A model generated the notes under the pieces. The model ran no database searches and had not been told where the DNA came from. It saw only the letters and a list, made by a program, of their open reading frames with translations. This document shows positions 5,487-14,495 of a stretch of DNA of 41,782 nucleotides, piece by piece. The stretch lies in NCBI GenBank assembly GCA_944363715.1, contig CALVUX010000006.1, forward strand, positions 1-41,782, in the 5' to 3' direction. This stretch comes from an uncultured Bacilli bacterium (GTDB lineage Bacteria; Bacillota_I; Bacilli_A; RF39; UBA660). The position numbers were made by a program, and so were the translations under genes. Numbering within the stretch: the first letter of the stretch is position 1; every line of letters starts with the position of its first letter.

Positions 5487-8009
5487 TTAATCAACAGATT
5501 TTTCTCTTTTTCTATAATAAACAACAGCTCCTATAAACAACACTAAACCAACACAAGATATAACTAAACCTTCTTTAAATAAAGGAGACGTATAAACTAT
5601 TTTTATATTATGACTACCTCTACTAATATTAAAACCAATAAAGCTTTTATTAACAACTTCATAATTAGTCTTTTCATCATCTACATATATCTCAAAACCT
5701 TTATCATAAGGAATAGATAGTTTAAAGTAACCATCATCTTTTACATCAATATTACCTTCTATAACATCACCTTTAGTCTTATCTCTATCAATAACAAAAG
5801 GAGATATTTCATCATTAATAGATACTAAATCATTATAATCATATAAAGTCATATCAAAGTCAGTTAATCTAAACTTACTCTCACTAAAAGTAATTTCTAA
5901 AGTATCTCCACTCAAAGAATATTCAAACATATAATTATTATTATGATACTTCCATCTTCTACAACTAAGCTTATTACTCACTCCATTAATAGTAATATAA
6001 GAATCATCTTCACTACACTTATTATTATAAAGCATCTTAAATCTTAAAAGTACAATATCACTATCACTAACATTATTTAACTTAACAACTAACCTATTAT
6101 CTTTAGAAGCTTTAATAAAATATTCACCATTATCCTCTTCTATACTTAAATTCTTACTTTCTAAAACATTATAATCAGGAACATAGTCTTTTACCTTCTT
6201 AACATAACTATCACTATAATCTCCATCAACAATAGCATAATTCAAATAAGCATCTAACTTCTCAAAATAATTAAGACTCTTATAATCATCTAAACTCATT
6301 ATCTTACTAGTACTATAACCAACAGGTAGGACATCTTCATTTCTATAAATACCATCAGATATTCTCTCATAACCTAACATATTATTGCTACTATTAAGTA
6401 AATACTTATTACCCATATAAAAGTTATAAAAAATATTATTATTACCTGTAAGCATTCCATAACTTCTATAAATAAATTCATTATTAATTAAATTATTATA
6501 GAAATCTTTATAATAAGAATTAGATAAAGAAGAGTAAATACTACCTGTATAGTAATCTACATCATAAATATAATTAGACTTATCTAACTCAACACTTTGA
6601 TCACTCATTCTATAAAAACTATTATCATTATCTAATACTTGTCTTACTTTAGAACTAGTCTCTTCATAATCTAAAGTATCATAAAACTCTTTAGTTACAA
6701 AGATATCAGAAAAATTAGTAGGAATAGCAATAATTAATGAAACAATACCAAGATAGATATATATAATCATCTTCTTTTTAAACTTAAGACTAATAAGTAA
6801 AAAGATAATTAAAAGAACCATATCAAATACAAATAATAAACACAAGTACTCACTCTTATAAACAAAAACAAGAAGATTAATAACTACAACTATTAAAGAG
6901 ATAATAATACTAATCTTTAACTTATTTTTATTATTAAAAATATTCTTAAGGAAATAACTAATTAAGAGGATAGCAAGAGGTAACATTGGTATAAAAGCTT
7001 TACCATTTAGATACATTCCCCCATTAAATATATAGTCAAAGACAGGAAAAACTAACAAAATACTAAAGATTATACTAATTACTTTAACTTCTCTTTTTTT
7101 AGTAATAATTCCATATATTAAAGCAATTATAAAGATAGCACTTAATCCAAGAGAATAAGCAGAATATAAAGTATTAGAAATATCAAAGTTAGGAATAAGT
7201 AATCCCAGTAATGAAATATCCTTATTAGTAGCAGTTCTACCACTAAGTAAAGCTGATGCTGTTGGAAGTAATAAAACACAACTCATAAGAACTGGTATAA
7301 ACATTATAAAAAGATATTTAAATCCTTCTTTAAAGTAATCTTTAACTGTAATTTTCTCATTTTTCTTATCTTCAATATATCTAAAAATACCATAAAGTAA
7401 GACACAAACTAATCCTACAACACTAAAGTAATAACTAGTTAAAATCATTAAGAAGATAGATATAACTAATAAAGATATTCTCTTCTTATCAAAATACTTA
7501 TCAACACCTATTAAAGCCATAAGTAAAAACGGCATATAATCTACAAACATAATATGGCGATGCAAATGAAAAATAAAACATCCTGCAGTTAAAAATAGTA
7601 ACGTACTAACAAAACTAACTTTTAAATCAAATCTTCTTCTTAAAAAATAATACATTAAAACAATACTTACTATTAAGCAAATAATCATACTAAACTGTAT
7701 ATAAGTCATCATAGATACAAAAGGTAATAAATAAGAAATTAAAATAATAGGATTAAAAAGTCCATAATAAGAAATATTATAGATATTTTGTCCTCCTCCA
7801 AGATTAAAAGCAAAGTTAGGAAAAAAGTCTCCTGTATCATAGAAAAATTTTCTTAAATAATCAGGAAACATAATATGTTGACTAAGCCAGTCTTTCTTAG
7901 ACCCAAAAAAATTAGTAAAGTTAACAAGTATTAAGACAATAACTAAACTAATAATAATTAAAGTTAAAACACTAATAATGTCATTTTTATGTTTACTAAT
8001 TTTTTTCAT
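5487..8009 (-). CDS. YfhO-family polytopic membrane protein
   Basis: 840 residues. The first half carries about a dozen transmembrane helices; a long, Tyr/Asn/Ser-rich extracellular domain follows (about residues 430-800), and one last helix (around 810-830) precedes a basic tail. This is the YfhO layout, a GT-C-like fold linked in Bacillus and Listeria to glycosylation of lipoteichoic acid or other envelope polymers. The acidic residues of the first outer loop are present (FPDYLRKFFYDTGDFFPNFA). The start follows GGGTGG with good spacing and lies 9 bases after the DUF3048 stop. The three genes end at the hairpins at 5391-5452. The substrate is unknown. Confidence 0.82.
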   Translation of the reverse strand: MKKISKHKNDIISVLTLIIISLVIVLILVNFTNFFGSKKDWLSQHIMFPDYLRKFFYDTGDFFPNFAFNLGGGQNIYNISYYGLFNPIILISYLLPFVSMMTYIQFSMIICLIVSIVLMYYFLRRRFDLKVSFVSTLLFLTAGCFIFHLHRHIMFVDYMPFLLMALIGVDKYFDKKRISLLVISIFLMILTSYYFSVVGLVCVLLYGIFRYIEDKKNEKITVKDYFKEGFKYLFIMFIPVLMSCVLLLPTASALLSGRTATNKDISLLGLLIPNFDISNTLYSAYSLGLSAIFIIALIYGIITKKREVKVISIIFSILLVFPVFDYIFNGGMYLNGKAFIPMLPLAILLISYFLKNIFNNKNKLKISIIISLIVVVINLLVFVYKSEYLCLLFVFDMVLLIIFLLISLKFKKKMIIYIYLGIVSLIIAIPTNFSDIFVTKEFYDTLDYEETSSKVRQVLDNDNSFYRMSDQSVELDKSNYIYDVDYYTGSIYSSLSNSYYKDFYNNLINNEFIYRSYGMLTGNNNIFYNFYMGNKYLLNSSNNMLGYERISDGIYRNEDVLPVGYSTSKIMSLDDYKSLNYFEKLDAYLNYAIVDGDYSDSYVKKVKDYVPDYNVLESKNLSIEEDNGEYFIKASKDNRLVVKLNNVSDSDIVLLRFKMLYNNKCSEDDSYITINGVSNKLSCRRWKYHNNNYMFEYSLSGDTLEITFSESKFRLTDFDMTLYDYNDLVSINDEISPFVIDRDKTKGDVIEGNIDVKDDGYFKLSIPYDKGFEIYVDDEKTNYEVVNKSFIGFNISRGSHNIKIVYTSPLFKEGLVISCVGLVLFIGAVVYYRKREKSVD

Positions 8010-8018
8010 AAGTCCACC

Positions 8019-9092
8019 CTAACTAATTGTAATACTACTATTAACAGGTACTACTTGTATCATCGTATTACCATCGCTAACAACTAACTCATTACCACCA
8101 TAATAATAATGAGTCTTACCACTTCTAGAATCTTTACTCCAAGTAATAGGTATAGCATAACCATTAGTAATATAATATCCTTTCCCATTACCTACAGTAT
8201 CTAAATCTTGTCTACCATAACTATCAAGTGTCCTATTATTAACTTTCATAATAATTATATTTTTATAATGATATTGTACCCCGCTATCTCTATCAGTATG
8301 CGGACTATTATTCATATAACGTAAATAATATCTATTAGTAGCATCATAAGTATAACTCCTAACTTGGCTATAAGAATAAGTCATACTAATAGTATTAGCA
8401 TTTAACAAGTCGCTTGTATCATTAAAAGCAATATCATCAGGAGTATAATTTAAAAGACTATAATTATCACTAGTAGTACTATAACCTTTACTAGATGCTG
8501 TCATTTCTAAATCTTCTATACTTGTAAAAACATTATGAGGTGCAGCAATATTATAATTACGATAATAACCATTATCATAAAGTCCATTAATATTATTAAC
8601 GCCTAAAGCTCTAATATCATTTTGTGCAAAAGTACTCCATCCATAATGAGCATAAATAGCATCACTTTCTAAAGCATAATCTAAAAAATAATGTCGACTA
8701 CTCCTAACAGGACCAATAACACCAGTATTAACATCCTTAAAAATAGCCATTATACGAGTTAAACCACCTTCTACAATTATTTCATAAGTTAAATAAGCAT
8801 CTTGTAATCCTACGTGAGCATTATTACCTACATTATTATCAATCATAACGGCAATAGGACGTTTATTACTGTTAACATCATAAACAGTTAAATCCTTCTT
8901 CTCAACAGTACTAGCATCATCTATTTTTATCTTTTCTTTTTCAGATTTATTATCGTTCATAGACAACAAAAAATAGAAAAGTCCTATAAATATTAAAAAC
9001 AATGCTATACTAATAACACTAACTATAATTATTTTCTTCTTATTACGATTAGGTTTAATCCTAACTTCACCTAAAGACTTTGGTTTTCTCAC
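8019..9092 (-). CDS. DUF3048 (YerB-like) protein, copy 2
   Basis: About 357 residues: a basic start, one transmembrane helix (about 22-45) and an outer DUF3048 domain. Marker motifs are RPIAVMIDNN, QDAYLTYEIIVEGGLTRIMAIF, GPVRSSRHYFLDYA and AHYGWS. YerB-type proteins are thought to act at the cell wall, but the reaction is unknown. I choose the GTG (RKPKSLGEV follows) because TGGGTGG precedes it at good spacing; the ATG 27 bases upstream (9119) has no ribosome-binding site. It is a tandem duplicate of the gene at 9182-10225, with near-identical core blocks, and lies just upstream of the YfhO gene, so a shared envelope role is likely (inference). Confidence 0.82.
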   Translation of the reverse strand: MRKPKSLGEVRIKPNRNKKKIIIVSVISIALFLIFIGLFYFLLSMNDNKSEKEKIKIDDASTVEKKDLTVYDVNSNKRPIAVMIDNNVGNNAHVGLQDAYLTYEIIVEGGLTRIMAIFKDVNTGVIGPVRSSRHYFLDYALESDAIYAHYGWSTFAQNDIRALGVNNINGLYDNGYYRNYNIAAPHNVFTSIEDLEMTASSKGYSTTSDNYSLLNYTPDDIAFNDTSDLLNANTISMTYSYSQVRSYTYDATNRYYLRYMNNSPHTDRDSGVQYHYKNIIIMKVNNRTLDSYGRQDLDTVGNGKGYYITNGYAIPITWSKDSRSGKTHYYYGGNELVVSDGNTMIQVVPVNSSITIS

Positions 9093-9181
9093 AACTACCA
9101 CCCAACTAAATTTTAGCATAGTTTAAATAATAATTAAACTTTAAAGAAAAATTTTCTAAAACTTTACAAAAAAGACTACAA

Positions 9182-10225
9182 TTAATTAATTGTAATCTCC
9201 CTATCGCTAGGCATTACTTGTATAAAAGTATTACCATCACTAACCTCTATCTCATCACCATTACTATAAGAATAATAAGTCTTACCACTTCTAGAATCTT
9301 TCTCCCAAGTAATAGGCATCATATAACCATTAGTAATATAATAACCTTCCCCATTTCCTACTGTATCTAAATCTTGTCTTCCATAACTATCAAGAGTACT
9401 ATTATCTACTTTCATAATAATTATATTTTTATAATGATATTGTTCTCCACTATCTCTATCAGTATGAGGAATACCATTCATATAACGAAGATAATAACCA
9501 TTGTCACTATCATAAGTATAACTTCTAACTTCACTATTAGAATAAGGAATATCAATACTAGTTAAACTTCTACCTTCTAAACTACAATTCTCCCCATCAC
9601 AGTTTAATGAATTATCAGTTTTCTCCAAATCTACCTTTTTACTAACATAATTTAAATTTTCATAATCACTAGATGTAGTATCATAACCTAACTCTTCAGC
9701 TTTTAAATATAAATTATCAATACTAGTAAAAACATTATGCGGAGCAGCAATACTACTATCACGATAAAAGGCATCATCATAAAGTCCATTAATATTATCA
9801 ACAGAAAGAGCCTTTATATCATTCTCTGCATAAGTACTCCATCCATAATGAGCATAAATTGCATCACTCTCTAATGCATAATCTAAAAAGTAATGTCTAC
9901 TACTTCTAACTGGTCCAATTACACTAGTATCTACATCTTTATAAATAGCCATTATTCTAGTTAAGCCCCCCTCAACTATTATTTCATAAGTTAAATAAGC
10001 ATCTTGTAATCCCACTTGTTCATCATTTTCCACATTATTATCAATCATAACAGCAATAGGTCGTTTATTACTATTAACATCATAAACATTTAATTCTTCC
10101 TTCTTTTGAACTAAAGGAATATCATTATCAAGATAAATAAAATAATAATAAGCTCCACCTGCTAAAGCCAATAGTAAAATAATAAATATAGTAATTACAA
10201 CTCTTCTTTTTCTTTTCTTTTTCAC
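9182..10225 (-). CDS. DUF3048 (YerB-like) protein, copy 1
   Basis: About 347 residues, the upstream member of the tandem pair. A highly basic N-terminus (KKKRKRR) precedes one transmembrane helix, then the DUF3048 domain with the same blocks as its neighbour (RPIAVMIDNN, EGGLTRIMAI, GPVRSSRHYFLDYA, SYGRQDLDTVGNG). It differs by an insert around residue 205 carrying two cysteines (SLNCDGENCSLEG), a possible extracellular disulfide loop absent from copy 2. The chosen GTG has AGAGGTG at the right distance; the GTG three codons upstream (10234) overlaps that site. No terminator separates it from copy 2, so cotranscription is likely. Confidence 0.82.
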   Translation of the reverse strand: MKKKRKRRVVITIFIILLLALAGGAYYYFIYLDNDIPLVQKKEELNVYDVNSNKRPIAVMIDNNVENDEQVGLQDAYLTYEIIVEGGLTRIMAIYKDVDTSVIGPVRSSRHYFLDYALESDAIYAHYGWSTYAENDIKALSVDNINGLYDDAFYRDSSIAAPHNVFTSIDNLYLKAEELGYDTTSSDYENLNYVSKKVDLEKTDNSLNCDGENCSLEGRSLTSIDIPYSNSEVRSYTYDSDNGYYLRYMNGIPHTDRDSGEQYHYKNIIIMKVDNSTLDSYGRQDLDTVGNGEGYYITNGYMMPITWEKDSRSGKTYYSYSNGDEIEVSDGNTFIQVMPSDREITIN

Positions 10226-10316
10226 GAATTTCACCTCTACTTTAATTTTATCACAGTTTTATACTACTTAGTAGAACAATTTATAATAAAAAACATAAAG
10301 TATATTAGGTGATTAT

Positions 10317-10748
10317 ATGTCTCAATTAGTTCAATATACAAGTAAAGAATTAGATTTACTAGCAAGATTAATGCGAGCAGAAGCAGTAGGTGAAGGAGAT
10401 TATGGTATGCTTATGGTTGGTAATGTTGGTGTAAATAGAGTCCTTGCTAACTGTTATACATTTAGAAATATAAATACAATTGCCAAAATGGTATTTCAAA
10501 ATCCAGGAGGTTTCGCTGGTATAAACAGTCCCCAATTCACATCAGGTTCCACTATCAAAGAAAGAGAACTAGCAGAAAGAACTTTAAAAGGAGAATATTA
10601 CTATCCTGCAACCAATGCATTATGGTTCTATGCACCAGGAAGAAATAGTAATTGTATTAGTACTTGGTATGATCAAGCCTTAGCAGGAAGATTTAAAAAT
10701 CATTGTTTCTATGCCCCTGATCCAAATGTATGTCCACCTCTGCATTAA
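10317..10748 (+). CDS. cell wall hydrolase, SleB/CwlJ family
   Basis: 143 residues, essentially a bare Hydrolase_2 domain. Family features: LLARLMRAEAVGEGDYGMLM with the catalytic-type Glu near residue 20, GNVGVNRVL, NPGGFAGINSPQF, and a C-terminal NALWFYAP...GRFKNHCFYAP block. SleB and CwlJ cleave spore cortex peptidoglycan at germination. There is no signal peptide, which fits CwlJ (a coat-associated enzyme made in the mother cell) rather than SleB. It starts with TAGGTGAT as ribosome-binding site. No other certain spore gene is in the window, so it could instead be a general wall hydrolase. Confidence 0.83.
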   Translation: MSQLVQYTSKELDLLARLMRAEAVGEGDYGMLMVGNVGVNRVLANCYTFRNINTIAKMVFQNPGGFAGINSPQFTSGSTIKERELAERTLKGEYYYPATNALWFYAPGRNSNCISTWYDQALAGRFKNHCFYAPDPNVCPPLH

Positions 10749-10763
10749 CCCATTAAAAATATA

Positions 10764-10793
10764 TTGTCAAATCATAGTAAACTATGCTATAAT
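10764..10793 (+). promoter_or_regulatory. tRNA-Trp promoter
   Basis: TTGTCA (10764-10769), an 18-base spacer and TATAAT (10788-10793), with a start expected near 10800, about 18 bases before the mature tRNA. Confidence 0.75.
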
Positions 10794-10817
10794 AAATGTG
10801 TTCCAAAAAGAACCCAT

Positions 10818-10891
10818 AGGGGCGTGGTATAATGGTAGCATAGGAGTCTCCAAAACTTTTGATGGGAGTTCGATTCTCTCCGCCCCTGCCA
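10818..10891 (+). tRNA. tRNA-Trp (anticodon CCA)
   Basis: A complete 74-base cloverleaf. Acceptor AGGGGCG pairs with CGCCCCT, the anticodon loop CTCCAAA holds CCA at 10850-10852, the T arm is GGGAG-TTCGATT-CTCTC, and the 3' GCCA end is encoded. It closely resembles the Bacillus tRNA-Trp. It has its own promoter and terminator. A CCA anticodon fits TGA being a stop codon here. Confidence 0.96.
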
Positions 10892-10902
10892 TTAAGAAAC
10901 TT

Positions 10903-10932
10903 AAAGACCCTTTGCATAAGAGTCTTTTTTTA
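10903..10932 (+). terminator. tRNA-Trp terminator
   Basis: AAAGAC (10903-10908) and GTCTTT (10922-10927) form a stem followed by a run of T. Confidence 0.75.
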
Positions 10933-10958
10933 TATTATTATATAAGAAGGTGATACAA

Positions 10959-11501
10959 ATGAGTGAAACTGATAAAAAAAGGTTAGAAAATGCCAAGAAA
11001 TTATTTTCAAGTGGAGACATTAACAATATTGAAATAGGTACTGTTAAAGGATTACAACAAATTCATAAATATCTATTTGAAGGTTTATATGACTTTGCAG
11101 GTATCATCAGAAAAGAAAACATTTCTAAAGGAAATTTTAGATTTGCTAACACTCTATATTTAGAAGATATATTAAAAAAAATAGAAACAATGAAAGAATC
11201 TACATTAGATGAAATAATTGATAAATATGTAGAAATGAATATCGCTCATCCTTTCTTAGAAGGAAATGGTAGAAGCGCAAGAATTTGGCTAGATTTAATA
11301 TTAAAGAAAAATCTAAATAAAATTGTTAATTGGGAAAACATTGATAAAAGATTATATTTACAAGCAATGGAACGAAGCCCAATTAATACTTTAGAAATTA
11401 AAACTTTAATCGAAAATAATCTAACAGATGATTTAAGCTTAACTACAATTTTTAAAGGTATAGAAACTTCATATTATTATGAAACAGATGAATATTATTA
11501 A
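10959..11501 (+). CDS. Fic-domain protein (class III type AMP-transferase)
   Basis: 180 residues. The active-site motif [12 protein letters not shown] (His97 to Arg108) is complete, so it should transfer AMP (or another nucleotide group) from a nucleotide to a target hydroxyl. The sequence closely follows the short Neisseria-type Fic proteins: [29 protein letters not shown] and [12 protein letters not shown]. In that class a C-terminal helix with the motif SxxxE(G/N) blocks the site and is released by autoadenylylation. Here it reads SYYYET (171-176), with T where G or N is usual. I chose the ATG with AAGGTGAT upstream; a GTG inside that site (10950) is the alternative. An XRE regulator follows by 30 bases, suggesting a toxin-like unit with its own control (inference). 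Confidence 0.9.
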   Translation: MSETDKKRLENAKKLFSSGDINNIEIGTVKGLQQIHKYLFEGLYDFAGIIRKENISKGNFRFANTLYLEDILKKIETMKESTLDEIIDKYVEMNIAHPFLEGNGRSARIWLDLILKKNLNKIVNWENIDKRLYLQAMERSPINTLEIKTLIENNLTDDLSLTTIFKGIETSYYYETDEYY

Positions 11502-11531
11502 TATTCAAATTAAACAAGGGGGAATTTTATT

Positions 11532-11900
11532 ATGATAGGAGAAGTAGTAAGAGTTACTAGAATAGCAAATGATTTCACTACTAAAGACTTATCTGAAAAA
11601 TCACAAGTATCAAAATCATACATTAATGAAATAGAAAAAGGAAAGAAAACACCATCTAATGATATATTAAATAAACTAAGTGAAGGATTTAATTTAGATA
11701 TTAAAGATTTACTCTTCTTAGATAAATATCATGATTCTCTAATTGGTAAAAAAGAAAAATTAGAAATATATAGAATGCTTCTTTTAAAAACATTAGAAAC
11801 CTATGAAGAAAAAGAAGTAAAAAATACAAATAAAAACTTTCTTTACATAGTTGAAAGTTTTTTATTTTACAACAACTTAACACAAAATAATGTCAACTAA
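11532..11900 (+). CDS. XRE-family transcriptional regulator
   Basis: 122 residues. Residues 5-58 are a helix-turn-helix (DLSEKSQVSKSYINEIEKG, then KKTPSNDILNKL). The C-terminal half is charged, probably helical, ending in a phenylalanine/asparagine-rich tail I do not recognise. It lies 30 bases after the Fic gene with its own AAGGGGG site, so the two may be cotranscribed and this protein may repress them (inference). The metabolic gene downstream starts 47 bases later. Confidence 0.8.
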   Translation: MIGEVVRVTRIANDFTTKDLSEKSQVSKSYINEIEKGKKTPSNDILNKLSEGFNLDIKDLLFLDKYHDSLIGKKEKLEIYRMLLLKTLETYEEKEVKNTNKNFLYIVESFLFYNNLTQNNVN

Positions 11901-11947
11901 CTTGCATTTCTATTGCCAAAAAACTACAATTAAGGTGGAGGTAGAAT

Positions 11948-12913
11948 ATGGAAGCAAAAGATATTAAGAAAGTCGCTTGCGTTGGTGCAGGTATAATTGG
12001 TTATAGTTGGGCTTTATATTATTCTCTAAAGAAGCTATCAGTAAATGTTTATGATATAACTGATGAAGCTTTAAATCTTGCCAAAGAAAGAATTCACGAA
12101 AGTCTACTTAACTTAAAGAAAAATAATGTTGTAACAGAAGAAGAAATTAACGAAATCGAAAGTAGAATTAATTACACTACTTCAATGGAAGAAGCAGTAA
12201 AAGATGTAGAATTTATTACTGAATCTGGTCCTGAAAGTTATGATATTAAAAAGAAAATGGTTGAAGAAATGGAAAAATATACTAAAGAAGACACAATCAT
12301 CTCATCATCCACATCAGGACTACTAATTACAGAAATAGCAAAAGATGCTAAACACAAAGAAAGATTCATAGGAGCACATCCTTATAATCCACCACATTTA
12401 ATACCATTAGTAGAACTTACTAAAGGAGATTATACAACTGATGAAATTTTAAACACTACTAAAGACTTCTATCAATTAATTGATAAAGAACCTGTAGTAT
12501 TACAAAAAGAAGCCTTAGGATTTATCTGTAATCGTATTCAAATGGCTGTTTATAGAGAAGTATGTAGTCTTGTAATGAATGGTGTATGTACTATAGAAGA
12601 TGCTGATAAAGCAGTTACTTATGGTCCAGGATTAAGATGGGCTATTATGGGACCTAGTCTAGTTTTTGAATTAGGTGGTGGTAAAGGTCATATAGATGGA
12701 CTTATGAAACATCTAAACCCATCTATTAGTTTATGGTTACACGATATGGCAGATTTTAAAGACTTTCCTGAAGATTTTCCAGAAATAGCAAGAAAAGGTG
12801 TAGAAGAAGCCTTAAAAAATAGACCTAAAGAAATAGGTAATGATGATGAGTCACTTGCCGAATATCGCGATAAAATGCTAATAGAAATATTAAAATTACA
12901 TGACAAACTATAA
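11948..12913 (+). CDS. 3-hydroxyacyl-CoA dehydrogenase family protein
   Basis: 321 residues. The N-terminal Rossmann domain has VACVGAGIIGYSW (GxGxxG, residues 11-16) for NAD(P). The catalytic region shows GAHPYNPPHLIPLVEL, with the His of the His-Glu dyad, and GFICNRIQMAVYREV. The C-terminal domain has TYGPGLRWAIMGPSLVFELGGG. That GPGLRW block is most like the gulonate/carnitine dehydrogenase branch rather than classical butyryl-CoA-forming enzymes, so the substrate may be a non-CoA hydroxy acid. A strong AAGGTGGAGG site precedes the ATG. No partner genes of butyrate synthesis or beta-oxidation are nearby. Confidence 0.82.
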   Translation: MEAKDIKKVACVGAGIIGYSWALYYSLKKLSVNVYDITDEALNLAKERIHESLLNLKKNNVVTEEEINEIESRINYTTSMEEAVKDVEFITESGPESYDIKKKMVEEMEKYTKEDTIISSSTSGLLITEIAKDAKHKERFIGAHPYNPPHLIPLVELTKGDYTTDEILNTTKDFYQLIDKEPVVLQKEALGFICNRIQMAVYREVCSLVMNGVCTIEDADKAVTYGPGLRWAIMGPSLVFELGGGKGHIDGLMKHLNPSISLWLHDMADFKDFPEDFPEIARKGVEEALKNRPKEIGNDDESLAEYRDKMLIEILKLHDKL

Positions 12914-12937
12914 AAAGTACAGATACTGTACTTTTTT
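12912..12937. terminator. bidirectional terminator
   Basis: AAAAAGTACAG (12912-12922) and CTGTACTTTTT (12926-12936) form a perfect 11-bp stem with loop ATA. It lies between two convergent genes and has A and T tracts suiting both directions. Confidence 0.85.
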
Positions 12938-14318
12938 ACATAAAATCTTTTAATATTTCCTTTAAATAATTATTATTAATCCAAAAACAATGTTTTGTAT
13001 AACAACTAGCACCTGTTAATTTATCTTTTACTGGTAATGGATAAACATCCTTTGAATTTCTACCGTGAGGTCTTACATGACAGACTTCATTATCACTAAG
13101 TCCAACAAAATTAGTTTTTCTTTTTCCGTTAGTTATTGATTTAACTATATTACCACTTTTAATAGTATTATAAGTTGCTTTCCACATTTCCATAACACTA
13201 GTTTCTATATCAAGCTCTGGCATATTCCAAAGCTTTATTCCTTTAAAAATATATTCATTATTAACTTTTTTAAATACGAAGAACATATATTTAGTTGTTT
13301 CTAATTCTTCTCTTAAATCACAGGTTTTCCAATCTTGGTTGACTATATCCGTATATTTAAATGCTGGGAAAGAAATTGATTCTTTTATCCTTCCATTTTC
13401 TTCAATTCTAATTGTTTTAGGGATAATGTTAGCTTTTTGAAATTCTTCAGTTTCTGCTAAATTACTTCTTACATTAAACATTTTATTAATTAATAAACTA
13501 TTTATATTTTTGGCATTTGAATTTATACTTAATTCTTTCATTAATTCTTTTTGTGATTTTCCTTTGTATTTATTAATAATATTATTAACATATTCTTCAA
13601 ATGAATATTGAGTATCTTTTAATACTTTTTCAACATCAGAATAATTTCCTATGAATTTTCTAACTAATTGTGTCATATAAGAAATTTTAAAGCAAAAAGC
13701 TCTTTGCATAGCTGGAATATCATTGAATGGTTGCTTTCTTACTGATAAAGAATTTGCTCCTTTTGTACAAGCTCCTAAGTACATTGTGTCAGCTTCAGAT
13801 ATTTCATGAGCTTTGCCTTCTTTAATTTTATTAATTATTGTATTCCAGTCTTTCTCGATTTGATTTAAGTCTTCATTTAATGCTAATTCCAACAATTTTT
13901 CATGAGTTATTTTATAGTCTTTTTTATCTTTTCCTGGTTCCCACAAGTACCAAAGTAGTTGTATCTTATTATTTTTATACCAAAAGTGACTATTTCTAAA
14001 TTCATTCTTGTATTCATTTTCAAAATCTATAATATTAAGAACAAGTCTTTCTTTTGCAGATAATTTTCCATTCTTTAATTTTCTATAAGGTGTAACTTTT
14101 AATTCAATACCTGCTGGCATGAAATCTGGTTCAGAATCACTATTATTTTCCATTCCGAATAAATATTTTTCTATTAATTGTCCTAATCCACCTTTATTTG
14201 CTTCTTTATCTTCAATAGTAATTACTTCAGCTTTAATTAAATCATTTAATGATTTACCTAAGGCTGATTTTGTTATTACTTCAATTTCTTCCCGACTATA
14301 TAATCTTCCTTTTTTCAT
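12936..14318 (-). CDS. Sau3AI/MutH-family type II restriction endonuclease (GATC)
   Basis: 460 residues, close to Sau3AI in length. The MutH-like catalytic motif is present as D-x6-E-x-K: Asp65, Glu72 and Lys74 in SEPDFMPAGIELKV, inside the family block GGLGQLIEKYLFG...KNGKLSAKERLVL. A C-terminal MutH-like half (LYLGACTKGANSLSVRKQPFNDIPAMQRAFCFK region onward) probably acts as the allosteric DNA-binding domain, as in Sau3AI. It cuts DNA at GATC when the methyltransferase has not modified it. It is divergent from that methyltransferase and starts after GAAAGGAG. GATC specificity comes from family membership and the Sau3AI-like partner; it was not tested here. Confidence 0.88.
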   Translation of the reverse strand: MKKGRLYSREEIEVITKSALGKSLNDLIKAEVITIEDKEANKGGLGQLIEKYLFGMENNSDSEPDFMPAGIELKVTPYRKLKNGKLSAKERLVLNIIDFENEYKNEFRNSHFWYKNNKIQLLWYLWEPGKDKKDYKITHEKLLELALNEDLNQIEKDWNTIINKIKEGKAHEISEADTMYLGACTKGANSLSVRKQPFNDIPAMQRAFCFKISYMTQLVRKFIGNYSDVEKVLKDTQYSFEEYVNNIINKYKGKSQKELMKELSINSNAKNINSLLINKMFNVRSNLAETEEFQKANIIPKTIRIEENGRIKESISFPAFKYTDIVNQDWKTCDLREELETTKYMFFVFKKVNNEYIFKGIKLWNMPELDIETSVMEMWKATYNTIKSGNIVKSITNGKRKTNFVGLSDNEVCHVRPHGRNSKDVYPLPVKDKLTGASCYTKHCFWINNNYLKEILKDFM

Positions 14319-14427
14319 AAAAAACTCTCCTTTCGATCTTGTTTTTAATTAAGATTTAGTTTAAAATATATATTATATAAAGGTTAATCTTTCCCAATAA
14401 ATATTTTATAATATTATCTAGGAAGGG

Positions 14428-14456
14428 TTGATCTTTTCACTTGCTTTTATTATAAT
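14428..14456 (+). promoter_or_regulatory. methyltransferase promoter with GATC in the -35 box
   Basis: TTGATC (14428-14433), a 17-base spacer and TATAAT (14451-14456) form a strong promoter about 35 bases before the ribosome-binding site AGGAGG (14481-14486). The -35 hexamer contains GATC (14430-14433), the presumed recognition site of the methyltransferase it drives. A related sequence, GGTTAATCTTT, lies upstream near 14382, and another GATC at 14336-14339 lies in the leader of the endonuclease gene. Confidence 0.7.
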
Positions 14457-14495
14457 ATAAGTAGGTATTTTTAACAACATAGGAGGTTATGATTT

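Noticed and set aside
10711-10953. ORF running through tRNA-Trp and its terminator
   Set aside because: It overlaps a clear tRNA with its own promoter and terminator, so it is a chance frame.
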